Shown here piece after piece: positions 16,101 to 30,639 of a DNA stretch of 64,000 bases. The stretch is taken from positions 17,213,933 through 17,277,932 of the forward strand of contig OY282608.1 of NCBI GenBank assembly GCA_958298945.1. Reading direction: 5' to 3'. The translations under genes were made by a program, and so were the position numbers. Positions within the stretch are counted from its first letter, which is position 1, and the number at the start of each line of letters is the position of its first letter. This stretch comes from Atherix ibis. Taxonomy: Eukaryota > Arthropoda > Insecta > Diptera > Athericidae. The notes under the pieces were generated by a model, which saw only the letters and a program-made list of their open reading frames with translations, ran no database searches and was not told the DNA's origin.

Positions 16101-19100
16101 AACAAACCAACAAACCAACAAACCAACAAGCCAACAAACCAACAAACAAATAAACCAACAAACCAAAAAACCAACAAACCAACAAACCAACAAACCAACA
16201 AACCAACAAGCCAACAAGCCAACAAACCAACAAACCAACAAACCAACAAACTAAGTAACCAACAAGCCAACAAACCAACAAACCAACAAGCCAAAAAACC
16301 AACAAACTAACAAACCAACAAGCCAACAAACCAACAAACCAACAAACCAACAAGCCAACAAACCAACAAACAAATAAACCAACAAACCAAAAAACCAACA
16401 AACCAACAAACCAACAAGCCAACAAACCAACAAACCAACAAACCAACAAACCAACAAGCCAACAAGCCAACAAACCAACAAACCAACAAGCCAACAAACC
16501 AACAAACCAACAAACCAACAAACCAACAAGCCAACAAACCAACAAGCCAACAAACCAACAAACCAACAAACCAACAAACCAACAAGCCAACAAACCAACA
16601 AGCCAACAAACCAACAAACCAAGTAACCAAAAAGCCAACAAACTAACAAACCCACAAGCCAACAAGCCAACAAACCAACAAACCAACAAAGCAACAAGCC
16701 AACAAACCAACAAACCAACAAACCAACAAGCCAACAAACCAACAAACCAACAAGCCAACAAGCCAACAAACCAACAAACCGACAAACCAACAAGCCAACA
16801 AACAAACAAACCAACAAGCCAACAAGCCAACAAACCAACAAACCAACAAGCCAACAAACGAACAAACCAACAAACCAACAAACCAACAAACCAACAAACC
16901 AACAAACCAAAAAGCCAACAAACCAACAAACCAACAAACCAACAAACCAACAAACCAACAAACCAACAAACCAACAAACCAACAAGCCAACAAGCCAACA
17001 AACCAACAAACTAACAAACCAACAAGCCAACAAACCAACAAACCAACAAGCCAACAAGCCAACAAACAAACAAACCAAAAAACCAACAAACCAACAGACC
17101 ATCAAACGAACAAAGCACCAAGCCAACAAGCCAACAAACCAACAAACCAACAAGCCAACAAACCATCAAACCAACAACCCAACAATCCAACAAACCAACA
17201 AACCAACAAACCAACAAGCCAACAAACCAACAAACCAATAAGCCAACAAACCAACAAACCAACAAACCAGCAAACCAACAAGCCAACAAGCCAACAAACC
17301 AACAAACCAACAAGCCAACAAACCAACAAACCAACAAACCAACAAACCATCAAACCAACAAACCAACAAACCAACAAATTAACGAGCCAACAAGCCAACA
17401 AACCAACAAACCAACAAGCCAACAAACCAACAAACAAATAAACCAGCAAACCAACAAACCAACAAACCAACAAACCAACAAACCAACAAACTAACAAACA
17501 AATAAACCAACAAATCAAAAAACCAACAAGCCAACAAACCAACAAACCAACAAACCAACAAGCCAACAAACCAACAAGCCAACAAACCAACAAACCAACA
17601 AACCAAGTAACCAAAAAGCCAACAAACTAACAAACCCACAAGCCAACAAGCCAACAAACCAACAAATCAACAAAGCAATAAGCCAACAAGCCAACAAACC
17701 AACAAGCCAACAAGCCAACAAACCAACAAACCAACAAACCAACAAGCCAACAAACCAACAAGCCAACAAACCAACAAACCAAGTAACCAAAAAGCCAACA
17801 AACTAACAAACCAACAAGCCAACAAGCCAACAAACCAACAAACCAACAAAGCAACAAGCCAACAAACCAACATGCCAACAAACCAACAAACAAATAAACC
17901 AAAAAGCCAACAAACCAACAAACCAACAAAACAACAAACCAACCAGCCAACAAACCAACAAACAAATAAACCAACAAACCAACAAACCAACAAACCAACA
18001 AACCAACAAACCAAAAAACCAACAAACCAACAAACCAACAAGCCAACAAGCCAACAAACCAACAAACCGGCAAGCCAACAAGCCAACAAAATAACAAACC
18101 AACAAGCCAACAAACCAACAAACCAACAAACCAACAAGCCAACAAACCAACAAACAAATAAACCAACAAACCAAAAAACCAACAAACCAACAAACCAACA
18201 AACCAACAAACCAACAAACCAACAAGCCAACAAGCCAACAAACCAACAAACCAACAAGCCAACAAACCAACATGCGAACAAGCCAACAAACCAACAAACC
18301 AACAAGCAAACAAACCAACAAACCAACAAACCAACAAGCCAACAAACCAACAAACAAATAAACCAACAAACCAAAAAACCAACAAACCAACAAACCAACA
18401 AACCAACAAACCAACAAACCAACAAGCCAACAAACCAACAAACCAACAAACCAACAAACTAAGTAACCAACAAGCCAACAAACCAACAAACCAAGAAGCC
18501 AAAAAACCAACAAACTAACAAACCAACAAGCCAACAAACCAACAAACCAACAAGCCAACAAGCCAACAAACCAACAAACCAACAAACTAACAAGCCAACA
18601 AACCAACAAACCAACAAACCAACAAGCCAACAAACCAACAAACCAACAAACCAACAAACCAACAAGCCAACAAGCCAACAAACCAACAAACCAACAAGCC
18701 AACAAACCAACAAACCAACAAACCAACAAACCAACAAGCCAACAAACCAACAAGCCAACAAACCAACAAACCAACAAACCAACAAACCAACAAGCCAACA
18801 AACCAACAAGCCAACAAACCAACAAACCAAGTAACCAAAAAGCCAACAAACTAACAAACCCACAAGCCAACAAGCCAACAAACCAACAAACCAACAAAGC
18901 AACAAGCCAACAAGCCAACAAACCAACAAACCAAAAAGCCAACAAACCAACAAACCAACAAGCCAACAAGCCAACAAACCAACAAACCGACAAACCAACA
19001 AGCCAACAAACAAACAAACCAACAAGCCAACAAGCCAACAAACCAACAAACCAACAAGCCAACAAACGAACAAACCAACAAACCAACAAACCAACAAACC
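10200..19100. repeat. Higher-order repeat of 2.0-2.2 kb, about four copies
   Basis: Three independent landmarks repeat. The run accatcaa, accaacaa, cccaacaa, tccaacaa (caaccc) lies at 10791, 12967, 14375, 14911 and 17175. The catgcc junction before acaaataa and accaaaaa lies at 11479, 13663, 15663 and 17871 (steps 2184, 2000, 2208). The catgcg junction lies at 11871, 16063 and 18271 (steps 4192, 2208) and is missing from the second copy. All steps are multiples of 8. The copies differ by deletions of whole units: the second is rearranged and joins a copy of the 10.4 kb module B segment (at 14,008). The last two copies (about 14.9-17.1 and 17.1-19.1 kb) look most alike. Confidence 0.85.
14100..15130. 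repeat. 536-bp tandem duplication inside the 2.2-kb higher-order repeat
   Basis: The caaccc landmark is at 14375 and 14911, exactly 536 bp (67 units) apart. The flanking units (accatcaa, acgaacaa, agcaacaa; gccaataa; and attaacga before gccaacaa) recur at the same offset. The two copies look identical by eye, and the five-copy family of this landmark elsewhere has other spacings, so this is a separate, later event. Confidence 0.87.
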
Positions 19101-19838
19101 AACAAACAACAAACCAAAAAGCTAACAAGCCAACAAACCAACAAACCAACAAACCAACAAGCCAATAAACTAACAAGCCAACAAACCAACAAACCAACAA
19201 ACCAAGTAACCAAAAAGCCAACAAACCAACAAACCAACAAGCCAACAAACCAACAAACTAACAAACCAACAAGCCAACAAACCAACAAACCAACAAGCCA
19301 ACAAGCCAACAAACCAACAAACCAACAACCCAACAAACCAACAAGCCAACAAACCAACAAACCAACAAGCCAACAAACCAACAAACAAAAAAACCAACAA
19401 ACCAACAAACCAACAAACCAACAAACCAACAAACCAACAAACCAACAAACCAACAAACCAACAAACCAATTAACCAACAAACCAACAAACGAACAAACCA
19501 ACAAACCAACAAACCAACAAACCAACAAACCAACAAACCTACAAACCAACAAACCAACAAACAAATAAACCAACAAACCAACAAACCAACAAGCCAACAA
19601 GCCAACAAACCAACAAACCAACATGCCAACAAACCAAGAAACCGACAAACCAACAAGCCAACAAGCCAACAAGCCAAAAAACCAACAAACCAACAAGCCA
19701 ACAAACCAAGAAACCAACAAACCAACAAACCAACAAACCAACAAACTAACAAACCAACAAACCAACAAGTCAACAAGCCAACAAATCAACAAACCAACAA
19801 ACCAACAAACCAACAAACCAACAAACCAACAAACCAAC

Positions 19839-20770
19839 ATGCCAACAAACCAACAAATCAACAAATCAATAAACCAACAAACCAAGAAACCAACAAACCA
19901 ACAAACCAACAAACCAAAGATCCGACAAACCAACAAACCATCAAACGAACAAACCAACAATCCAACAAACCAACAAACCAAAAAAACCAACAAACCAACA
20001 AGCCAACAAGCCAACAAACCAACAAACCAGCAAACCAACAAGCCAACAAACCAACAAACCAACAAGCCAACAAGCCAACAAACCAACAAACCAACAAACC
20101 AAAAAACCAACAAACCAACAAACTATCAAACGAACAAAGCAACAAGCCAACAATCCAACAAACCAACAAACCAACAAGCCAACAAGCCAACAAACCAACA
20201 AACCAACAAGCCAACAAACCAAGAAACCAACAAACCAACAAGCCAACAAGCCAACAAACCAACAAACAAACAAGCCAACAAACCAACAAACCAACAAACC
20301 AACATGCCAACAAACCAACAAATCAACAAATCAACAAACCAACAAACCAAGAAACCAACAAACCAACAAACCAACAAACCAACAAACCAAAGAACCGACA
20401 AACCAACAAACCATCAAACGAACAAACCAACAATCCAACAAACCAACAAACCAAAAAAACCAACAAACCAACAAGCCAACAAGCCAACAAACCAACAAAC
20501 CAGCAAACCAACAAGCCAACAAACCAACAAACCAACAAGCCAACAAGCCAACAAACCAACAAACCAACAAACCAAAAAACCAACAAACCAACAAACTATC
20601 AAACGAACAAAGCAACAAGCCAACAATCCAACAAACCAACAATTCAACAAGCCAACAAACCAACAAACCAATTAGCCAACAATCCAACAAACCAACAAAC
20701 CAACAAACCAACAAGCCAATAAACCAACAAACCAACAAGCCAACAAACCAACAAACCAACAAACCAACAA
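19839..20770. repeat. 465-bp tandem duplication that copied a 9-nt unit
   Basis: Module B openings at 19839 and 20304 are 465 bp apart (58 units plus 1). Each copy carries accaaaga or its tccgacaa/accgacaa neighbour, then tccaacaa, then the 9-nt unit accaaaaaa (at 19977 and 20450). The same run with agcaacaa units and a lone accagcaa follows. The 9-nt unit explains why the offset is not a multiple of 8. Since both copies have it, the extra base arose before the duplication. Confidence 0.83.
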
Positions 20771-23700
20771 ACCAACAAGCCAACAAGCCAACAAACCAAA
20801 AACCAACAAGCCAACAAACCAACAAACCAACAAACCAACAAACCAACAAACCAACAAACCAGCAAACCAACAAACCAACAAACCAACGAGCCAAGAAGCC
20901 AACAAACCAACAAACCAACAATTAACAAACCAACAAACAAATAAACCAACAAAACAACAAACCAACAAACCAACAAACCAGCAAACTAACAAACAAATAA
21001 ACCAACAAGCCAACAAACCAACAAACCAACAAACCAGCAAGCCAACAAACCAACAAACCAACAAACCAAGTAACCAAAAAGCCAACAAAGTAACAAACCA
21101 ACAAGCCAACAAGCCAACAAACCAACTAACCAACCAAGCAACAAGCCAACAAGCCAACAAGCCAACAAACCAACAAGCCAACAAACCAACAAACCAACAA
21201 GCCAACAAGCCAACAAACCAACAAACCAACAAAGCAACAAGCCAACAAACCAACAAACCAACAAGCCAACAAGCCAACAAACCAACAAACCAACAAGCCA
21301 ACAAACTAACAAACCAACAAACCAACAAACCAACAAACTAACAAACCAACAAACCAACAAGCCAACAAACCAACAAACCAACAAACCAACAAACCAACAA
21401 ACCAACAAACCAACAAGCCAACAAACCAACAAACCAACAATCCAAGTAACCAAAAAGCCAACAAACTAACAAACCAACAAGCCAACAAGCCAACAGACCA
21501 ACAAACCAACGAAGCAACAAGCCAACAAGCCAACAAGCCAACAAACCAACAAACCAAAAAGCCAAAAAACAAACAAACTAACAAACCAACAAGCCAACAA
21601 ACCAACAAACAAATAAACCAACAAACCAACAAACCAACAAACCAACAAACGAAAAAACCAACAAACCAACAAACCAACAAGCCAACAAGCCAACAAACCA
21701 ACAAACCAACAAGTCAACAAGCCAACAAACCAACAAACCAACAAACCAACAAGCAAACAAGCCAACAAACCAACAAACCAACAAGCCAACAAACCAACAA
21801 ACAAATAAACCAACAAACCAAAAAACTAACAAACCAGCAAGCCAACAAACCAACAAACCAACAAGCCAACCAGCCAACAAACCAACAAACCAACAAACCA
21901 ACAAGCCAACAAACCAACAAACCAACAAGCCAACAAACCAACAAACCAACAAACCAACAAGTCAACAAGCCAACAAACCAACAAACCAACAAGCCAACAA
22001 ACCAACAAACCAACAAACCAACAAGCCAACAAACCAACAAGCCAACATACCAACAAACCAACAAACCAACAAACAAACAAGCCAACAAGCCAACAAACCA
22101 ACAAACCAACAAGCCAACAAACCAACAACCCAACAACCCAACAAACCAACATGCCAACAAACCAACAAATCAACAAATCAACAAAACAACAAACCAAGAA
22201 ACCAACAAACCAACAAACCAACAAACCTAAAACCAACAAACAGACAAACCATCAAACGAACAAACCAACAAACCAACAAACCAACAAACCAACAAACCAA
22301 CAAACCAACAAACCAACAAACCAACAAACCAAAAAACCAACAAACCAACAAGCCGACAAGCCAACAAACCAACAAACTAACAAACCAACAAGCCAACAAA
22401 CCAAAAAACCAACAAACCAAAAAACCAACAAACCAACAAACCATCAAACGAACAAAGCAACAAGCCAACAAGCCAACAAACCAACAAACCAACAAGCCAA
22501 CAAGCCAAAAACCCAACAAACCAACAAACCAACAAACCAACATGCCAACAAACCAACAAATCAACAAATCAACAAACCAACAAACCAAGAAACCAACAAA
22601 CCAACAAACCAACAAACCAACAAACCAACAAACCAAAAAACCAACAAACCAACAAACCATCAAACCAACAAGCCAACAAGCCAACAAACCACCAAACCAA
22701 CAAACCAACAAACCAACAAACCAACAAACCAACAAACCAACAAACCAAAAAACCAACAAACCAACAAGCCAACAAGCCAACAAACTAACAAACCAACAAG
22801 CCAACAAACCAACAAACCAACAAACCAAAAAACCAACAAACCAACAAACCATCAAACGACCAAAGCAACAAGCCAACAAGCCAACAAACCAACAAACCAA
22901 CAAGCCAACAAACCAACAAACCAACAAGCCAACAATCCAACAAACCAACAAACCAACAAACCAACAAGCCAACACACCAACAAACCAACAAGCCAACAAA
23001 CCAACAAACCAACAAACCAACAAATCAACAAGCCAACAAGCCAACAAATCAACAAACCAACAAGCCAACAAACCAACAAACCAACAAACCAACAAACCAA
23101 CAAGCCAACAAGCCAACAAACCAACAAACCAACAAGCCAACAAACCAACAAACCAACAAGCCAACAAGCCAACAAACCAACAAACCAATAAACCAACAAG
23201 CCAACAAACCAACTAACCAACAAGCCAACAAACCAACAAACCAACAAACCAACAAACCAACAAACCAACAAACCAACAAGCCAACAAGCCAACAAACCAA
23301 CAAGCCGACAAGCCAACAAACCAACAAACCAACAAACTAACAAGCCAACAAACCAACAAACCAAAAAACCAACAAACCAACAAGCCAACAAACCAACAAA
23401 CCAACAAACTAAGTAACCAACAAGCCAACAAACCAACAAACATCAAGCCAACAAGCCAACAAACCAACAAACCAACAAGCCAACAAACCAACAAACCAAC
23501 AAACCAAAAAACCAACAAACCAACAAACCAACAAACCAACAAACCAACAAACCAACAAGCCAACAAGCCAACAAACCAACAAACCAACAAACCAACAAGC
23601 CAACAAATCAACAAACCAACAAACCAAGTAACCAAAAAGCCAACAAGCCAACAAGCCAACAAACCAACAAACCGACAAACCAACAAACCAACAAACCAAC

Positions 23701-24429
23701 AAGCCAACAAGCCAACAAACCAACAAACCAACAAACCAACAAACCAAAAAACCAACAAACCAACAAACCAACAAGCCAACAAATCAACAAACCAACAAAC
23801 AAACAAGCCAACAAACCAACAAACCAACAAACTAACTAACCAACAAGCCAACAAACCAACAAACCAACAAACCAACAAACCAACAAGCCAACAAGCCAAC
23901 AAACCAACAAACCAATAAGCCAACAAACCAACAAAGCAAAAAACCAACAAACCAACAAACCAACAAACCAACAAACCAACAAACCAACAAGCCAATAAGC
24001 CAACAAACCAACAAACCAACAAACCAACCAGCCAACAAACCAACAAGCCAACAAACCAACAAACCAACAAACCAAGTAACCAAAAAGCCAAAAAACTAAC
24101 AAACCAACAAGCAAACAAGCAAACAAGCCAACAAACCAACAAACCAACAAACCAACAAAGCAACAAGCCAACAAGCCAACAAACCAACAAACCAACAAGC
24201 CAACAAACCAACAAACCAACAAGCCAACAAGCCAACAAGCCAACAAACCAACAAACCAACAAACCAACAAGCCAACAAACCAACAAACCAACAAGCCAAC
24301 AAGCCAACAAGCCAACAAACCAACAAGCCAACAAACCAACAAACCAACAAACCAACAAACCAAAAAGCCAACAAGCCAACAAACCAACAAACCAACAAGC
24401 CAACAAACCAACAAACCAACAAACCAACA

Positions 24430-27400
24430 AACCAACATGCCAACAAACCAACAAATCAACAAATCAACAAACCAACAAACCAAGAAACCAACAATCCAAC
24501 AAACCAACAAATCAAAGAACCAATAAACCAACAAACTATCAAACGAACAAACCAACAAACCAACCAACCAACAAACCAACAAACCAACAAACCAACAAAC
24601 CAACAAACCAACAAACCAACAAACCAACAAACCAAAAAACCAACAAACCAACAAGCCAACAAGCCAACAAACCAACAAACTAACAAACCAAGAAGCCAAC
24701 AAACCAACAAACCAACAAGCCAACAAGCCAACAAACCAACAAACCAACAAACCAAAAAACCAACAAACCAACAAACCATCAAACGAACAAAGCAACAAGC
24801 CAACAAGCCAACAAACCAACAAACCAACAAACCAACAAGCCAACAAACCAACAAACCAACAACCCAACAATCCAACAAACCAACAAACCAACAAACCAAC
24901 AAACCAACAAACCAACAAACCAACAAACCAACAAACCAACAAACCAACAAACCAACAAACCAACAAACCAACAAGCCAACAAACCAAGAAACAAATGAAG
25001 CAACAAACCAACAAACCAAAAAACCAACAAACCAACAAACCAACAAACCAACAAACCAACAAACCAACAAACCAACAAACCAACAAACCAACAAACCAAC
25101 AAACCAACAAACCAACAAACCAACAAACGAACAAACCAACAAACTAACAAACAAATAAACCAACAAACCAAAAAACCAACAAGCCAACAAACCAACAAAC
25201 CAACAAGCCAACAAACCAACAAGCCAACAAACCAACAACCCAAAAAACCAAGTAACCAAAAAGACAACAAACTAACAAACCAACAAGCCAACAAGCCAAC
25301 AAACCAACAAACCAACAAAGCAACAAGCCAACAAGCCAACGAACCAACAAACTAACAAGCCAACAAACCAACAAACCAACAAGCCAACAAGCCAACAAAC
25401 CAAGAAACCAACAAACCAACAAGCCAACAAACCAAGAAGCCAACAAGGCAACAAACCAACAAACCAACAAGACAACAAACCAACAAACCAACAAACCAAC
25501 AAACCAACAAACCAATAAACCAACAAACCAACAAACCAACAAGCCAACAAGCCAACAAACCAACAAACCAACAAACCAACAAGCCAACAAACCAACAAGC
25601 CAACAAACCAACAAACCAACAAACCAAGTAACCAAAAAGCCAACAAACTAACAAACCAACAAGCAAACAAGCAAACAAGCCAACAAACCAACAAACCAAC
25701 AAAGCAACAAGCCAACAAGCCAACAAACCAACAAACCAACAAGCCAACAAACCAACAAACCAACAAGCCAACAAGCCAACAAGCCAACAAACCAACAAAC
25801 CAACAAACCAACAAGCCAACAAACCAACAAACCAACAAGCCAACAAGCCAACAAGCCAACAAACCAACAAGCCAACAAACCAACAAACCAACAAACCAAC
25901 AAACCAACAAACCAACAAGCCAACAAGCCAACAAACCAACAAGCCAACAAACAAACAAAAAAACAAACCAACATGCCAACAACCCAACATACCAACAAAC
26001 CAACAAGCAAACAAACCAACAAACCAACAATCCAACAAGCCAACAAACCAACAATCAAATAAACCAACAAACCAAAAAACCAAAAAACCAACAAACCAAC
26101 AAACCAACAAACTAACAAACCAACAAACCAGCAAGCCAACAAGCCAACAAACCAACAAACCAACAAACCAACAAACTAAGTAACCAACAAGCCAACAAGC
26201 CAATAAACCAACAAACTAACAAACCAACAAGCCAACAAACCAACAAACCAACAAACCAACAAGCCAACAAACCAACAAACCAACAAACTAACAAGCCAAC
26301 AAACCAACAAACCAACAAGCCAACAAACCAACAAACCAACAAACCAACAAACCAACAAACCAACAAGCCAACAAGCCAACAAACCAACAAACCAACAAGC
26401 CAACCAACCAACAAACCAACAAACCAACAAACCAACAAACCAACAAACCAACAAACCAACAAGCCAACAAACCAACAAGCCAACAAACCAACAAACCAAC
26501 AAACCAACAAACCAACAAGCCAACAAGCCAACAAACCAACAAACCAACAAGCCAACAAACCAACAAACCAATTAACCAACAAACCAACAAACGAACAAAC
26601 CAACAAACCAACAAACCAACAAACCAACAAACCAACAAACCAACAAACCAACAAACCAACAAACCTACAAACCAACAAACCAACAAACAAATAAACCAAC
26701 AAACCAACAAACCAACAAACCAACAAACCAACAACCCAACAAACCAACAAATTAAAAAACCAACAAACCAACAAGCCAACAAGCCAACAAACCAACAAAC
26801 TAACAAACCAACAAGCCAACAAACCAACAAACCAACAAGCCAACAAGCCAACAAACCAACAAACTAAGTAACCAAGAAGCCAACAAACCAACAAACCAAC
26901 AACCCAACAAGCCAACAAGCCAACAAACAAACAAACCAACAAGCCAACAAGCCAACAAACCAAGAAGCCAACAAACCAACAAACCAACAAACCAACAAAC
27001 CAAAAAGCCAACAAGCCAACAAACCAACAAACCAACAAGCCAACAAACCAACAAACCAACAAACCAACATGCCAACAAACCAACAAATCAACAAATCAAC
27101 AAACCAACAAACCAAGAAACCAACAATCCAAAAAACCAACAAATCAAAGAACCAATAAACCAACAAACTATCAAACGAACAAACCAACAAACCAACCAAC
27201 CAACAAACCAACAAACCAACAAACCAACAAACCAACAAACCAACAAACCAAAAAACCAACAAACCAACAAGCCAACAAGCCAACAAACCAACAAACTAAC
27301 AAACCAAGAAGCCAACAAACCAACAAACCAACAAGCCAACAAGCCAACAAACCAACAAACCAACAAACCAACAAACCAACAAGCTAACAAACCAACAAAC

Positions 27401-28140
27401 CAACAATCCAACAATCCAACAAACCAACAAACCAACAAACCAACAAACCAACAAACCAACAAACCAACAAACCAACAAACCAACAAACCAACAAACCAAC
27501 AAACCAACAAGCCAACAAACCAACAAACAAATAAAGCAACAAACCAACAAACCAAAAAACCAACAAACCAACAAACCAACAAACCAACAAACTAACAAAC
27601 CAACAAACCAACAAACCAACAAACCAACAAACCAACAAACCAACAAACAAATAAACCAACAAACCAAAAAACCAACAAGCCAACAAACCAACAAACCAAC
27701 AAGCCAACAAACCAACAAGCCAACAAACCAACAACCCAAAAAACCAAGTAACCAAAAAGACAACAAACTAACAAACCAACAAGCCAACAAGCCAACAAAC
27801 CAACAAACCAACAAAGCAACAAGCCAACAAGCCAACGAACCAACAAACCAACAAGCCAACAAACCAACAAACCAACAAGCCAACAAGCCAACAAACCAAG
27901 AAACCAACAAACCAACAAGCCAACAAACCAAGAAGCCAACAAGGCAACAAACCAACAAACCAACAAGACAACAAACCAACAAACCAACAAACCAACAAAC
28001 CAACAAACCAACAAACCAATAAACCAACAAACCAACAAACCAACAAGCCAACAAGCCAACAAACCAACAAACCAACAAACCAACAAGCCAACAAACCAAC
28101 AAGCCAACAAACCAACAAACCAACAAACCAAGTAACCAAA
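24430..28140. repeat. 2,496-bp duplication (about 25.2 and 27.7 kb landmarks)
   Basis: The unit cccaaaaa before accaagta and accaaaaa, followed uniquely by gacaacaa, is at 25236 and 27732, offset 2,496 bp (312 units). The pair accaagaa with ggcaacaa and later gacaacaa follows in both. Upstream, the module B openings at 24437 and 27069 are 2,632 bp apart, so the copies differ in length by 136 bp (17 units) between these landmarks. Confidence 0.8.
24981..25140. repeat. Homogeneous accaacaa stretch, almost free of gccaacaa
   Basis: Between the accaagaa-acaaatga variants near 24,985 and the acgaacaa near 25,125 nearly every unit is accaacaa, with a single accaaaaa near 25,018. Comparable G-free stretches lie around 37,350-37,650, 37,800-38,200 and 42,120-42,420. 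They contrast with the G-rich run at 56,100-56,220. Confidence 0.7.
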
Positions 28141-29369
28141 ATGCCAACAAACTAACAAACCAACAAGCCAACAAGCCAACAAACCAACAAACCAAAAAAG
28201 CAACAAGCCAACAAGCCAACAAACCAACAAACAAACAAGCCAACAAACCAACAAACCAACAAGCCAACAAACCAACAAACCAACAAACCAATAAACTAAG
28301 TAACCAACAAGCCAACAAACCAACAAACTAACAAGCCAACAAACCAACAAACTAACAGACCAACAAGCCAACAAACCAACAAACCAACAAGCCAACAAGC
28401 CAACAAACCAACAAACCAACAAACCAACAAGCCAACAAACAAATAAACGAACAAACCAACAAACCAACAAACCAACAAATTAAAAAACCAACAAACCAAC
28501 AAGCCAACAAGCCAACAAACCAACAAACTAACAAACCAACAAACCAAAAAACCAACAAACCAACAAACCAACAAACCAACAAACCAACAAGCCAATAAGC
28601 CAACAAACCAACAAACCAACAAACCAACCAGCCAACAAACCAACAAGCCAACAAACCAACAAACCAACAAACCAAGTAACCAAAAAGCCAACAAACTAAC
28701 AAACCAACAAGCAAACAAGCAAACAAGCCAACAAACCAACAAACCAACAAAGCAACAAGCCAACAAGCCAACAAACCAACAAACCAACAAGCCAACAAAC
28801 CAACAAACCAACAAGCCAACAAGCCAACAAACCAACAAATCAACAAGCCAACAAACCAACAAACCAACAAGCCAACAAGCCAACAAGCCAACAAACCAAC
28901 AAGCCAACAAACCAACAAACCAACAAACCAACAAACCAACAAACCAACAAACCAACAAGCCAACAAGCCAACAAACCAACAAACCAACAAACCAACAAGC
29001 CAACAAACAAACAAAAAAACAAACCAACATGCCAACAAGCCAACATTCCAACAAACCAACAAGCAAACAAACCAACAAACCAACAAACCAACAAGCCAAC
29101 AAACCAACAAACAAATAAACCAACAAACCAAAAAACCAAAAAACCAACAAACCAACAAACCAACAAACCAACAAACTAACAAACCAACAAACCAACAAAC
29201 CAACAAGCCAACAAGCCAACAAACCAACAAACCAACAAACCAACAAACTAAGTAACCAACAAGCCAACAAGCCAACAAACCAACAAACTAACAAACCAAC
29301 AAGCCAACAAACCAACAAACCAACAAGCCAACAAGCCAACAAACCAACAAACCAACAAACCAACAAACC

Positions 29370-29620
29370 AACAAACCATCAAATTGAAAAACCAACAAAC
29401 AAATAAATCAACAAACCAACAAACCAACAAACCAACAAGCCAACAAGCCAACAAACCAACAAACCAACAAGCCAACAAACCAACAAACCAATTAACCAAC
29501 AAACCAACAAACAAATAAACCAACAAACCAACAAATCAACAAACCAACAAACCAACAAACCAACAAACCATCAAATTGAAAAACCAACAAACAAATAAAT
29601 CAACAAACCAAAAAACCAAA
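29370..29620. repeat. 192-bp tandem duplication carrying the attgaaaa unit
   Basis: The variant attgaaaa directly after accatcaa occurs at about 29382 and 29574, exactly 192 bp (24 units) apart, each followed by acaaataa and atcaacaa. These are the only attgaaaa units noticed. Related attaaaaa units after accatcaa occur near 37,650, 38,108, 41,013 and 42,429, so this looks like a one-base derivative. The surrounding 29.38-29.65 kb has a high density of T-bearing units. Confidence 0.78.
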
Positions 29621-30639
29621 AAACCAACAAACCAACAAACCAACAAACCAACAAACTAACAAACCAACAAACCAACAAACCAACAAGCCAACAAGCCAAC
29701 AAACCAACAAACCAACAAACTAAGTAACCAACAAGCCAACAAGCCAACAAACCAACAAACTAACAAACCAACAAGCCAACAAACCAACAAACCAACAAGC
29801 CAACAAGCCAACAAACCAACAAACCAACAAACCAACAAGCCAAAAAACCAACAAACCAACAAACCAACAAACCAAAGAACCAACAAACCAACAAACCATC
29901 AAACGAACAAACCAACAAACCAACAAACCAACAAACCAACAAGCCAACAAACCAACAAACCAACAAACCAACAAACCAAAAAACCAACAAACCAACAAGC
30001 CAACAAGCCAACAAACCAACAAACTAACAAACCAACAAGCCAACAAACCAACAAACCAACAAGCCAACAAACCAACAAACCAACAAACCAAAAAACCAAC
30101 AAACCAACAAACCATCAAACGAACAAAGCAACAAGCCAACAAGCCAACAAACCAACCAACCAACAAGCCAACAAACCAACAAACCAACAACCCAACAATC
30201 CAACAAACCAACAAACCAACAAACCAACAAGCCAACAAACCAACAAACCAACAAGCCAACATACCAACAAACCAACAAACCAACAAACCAACAAGCCAAC
30301 AAGCCAACAAACCAACAAACCAACAAGCCAACAAACCAACAAACCAACAAACCAACAAACCAACAAACGAACAAACCAACAAACCAACAAACCAACAAAC
30401 CAACAAACCAACAAACCAACAAACCAACAAGCCAACAAACCAACACACAAATAAACCAACAAACCAACAAACCAACAAACCAACAAACCAACAAACCAAC
30501 AAACCAACAAACCAACAAACAACAAACCAACAAACCAACAAACTAACAAACAAATAAACCAACAAAACAAAAAACCAACAAGCCAACAAACCAACAAACC
30601 AACAAACCAACAAACCAACAAGCCAACAAACCAACAAGC

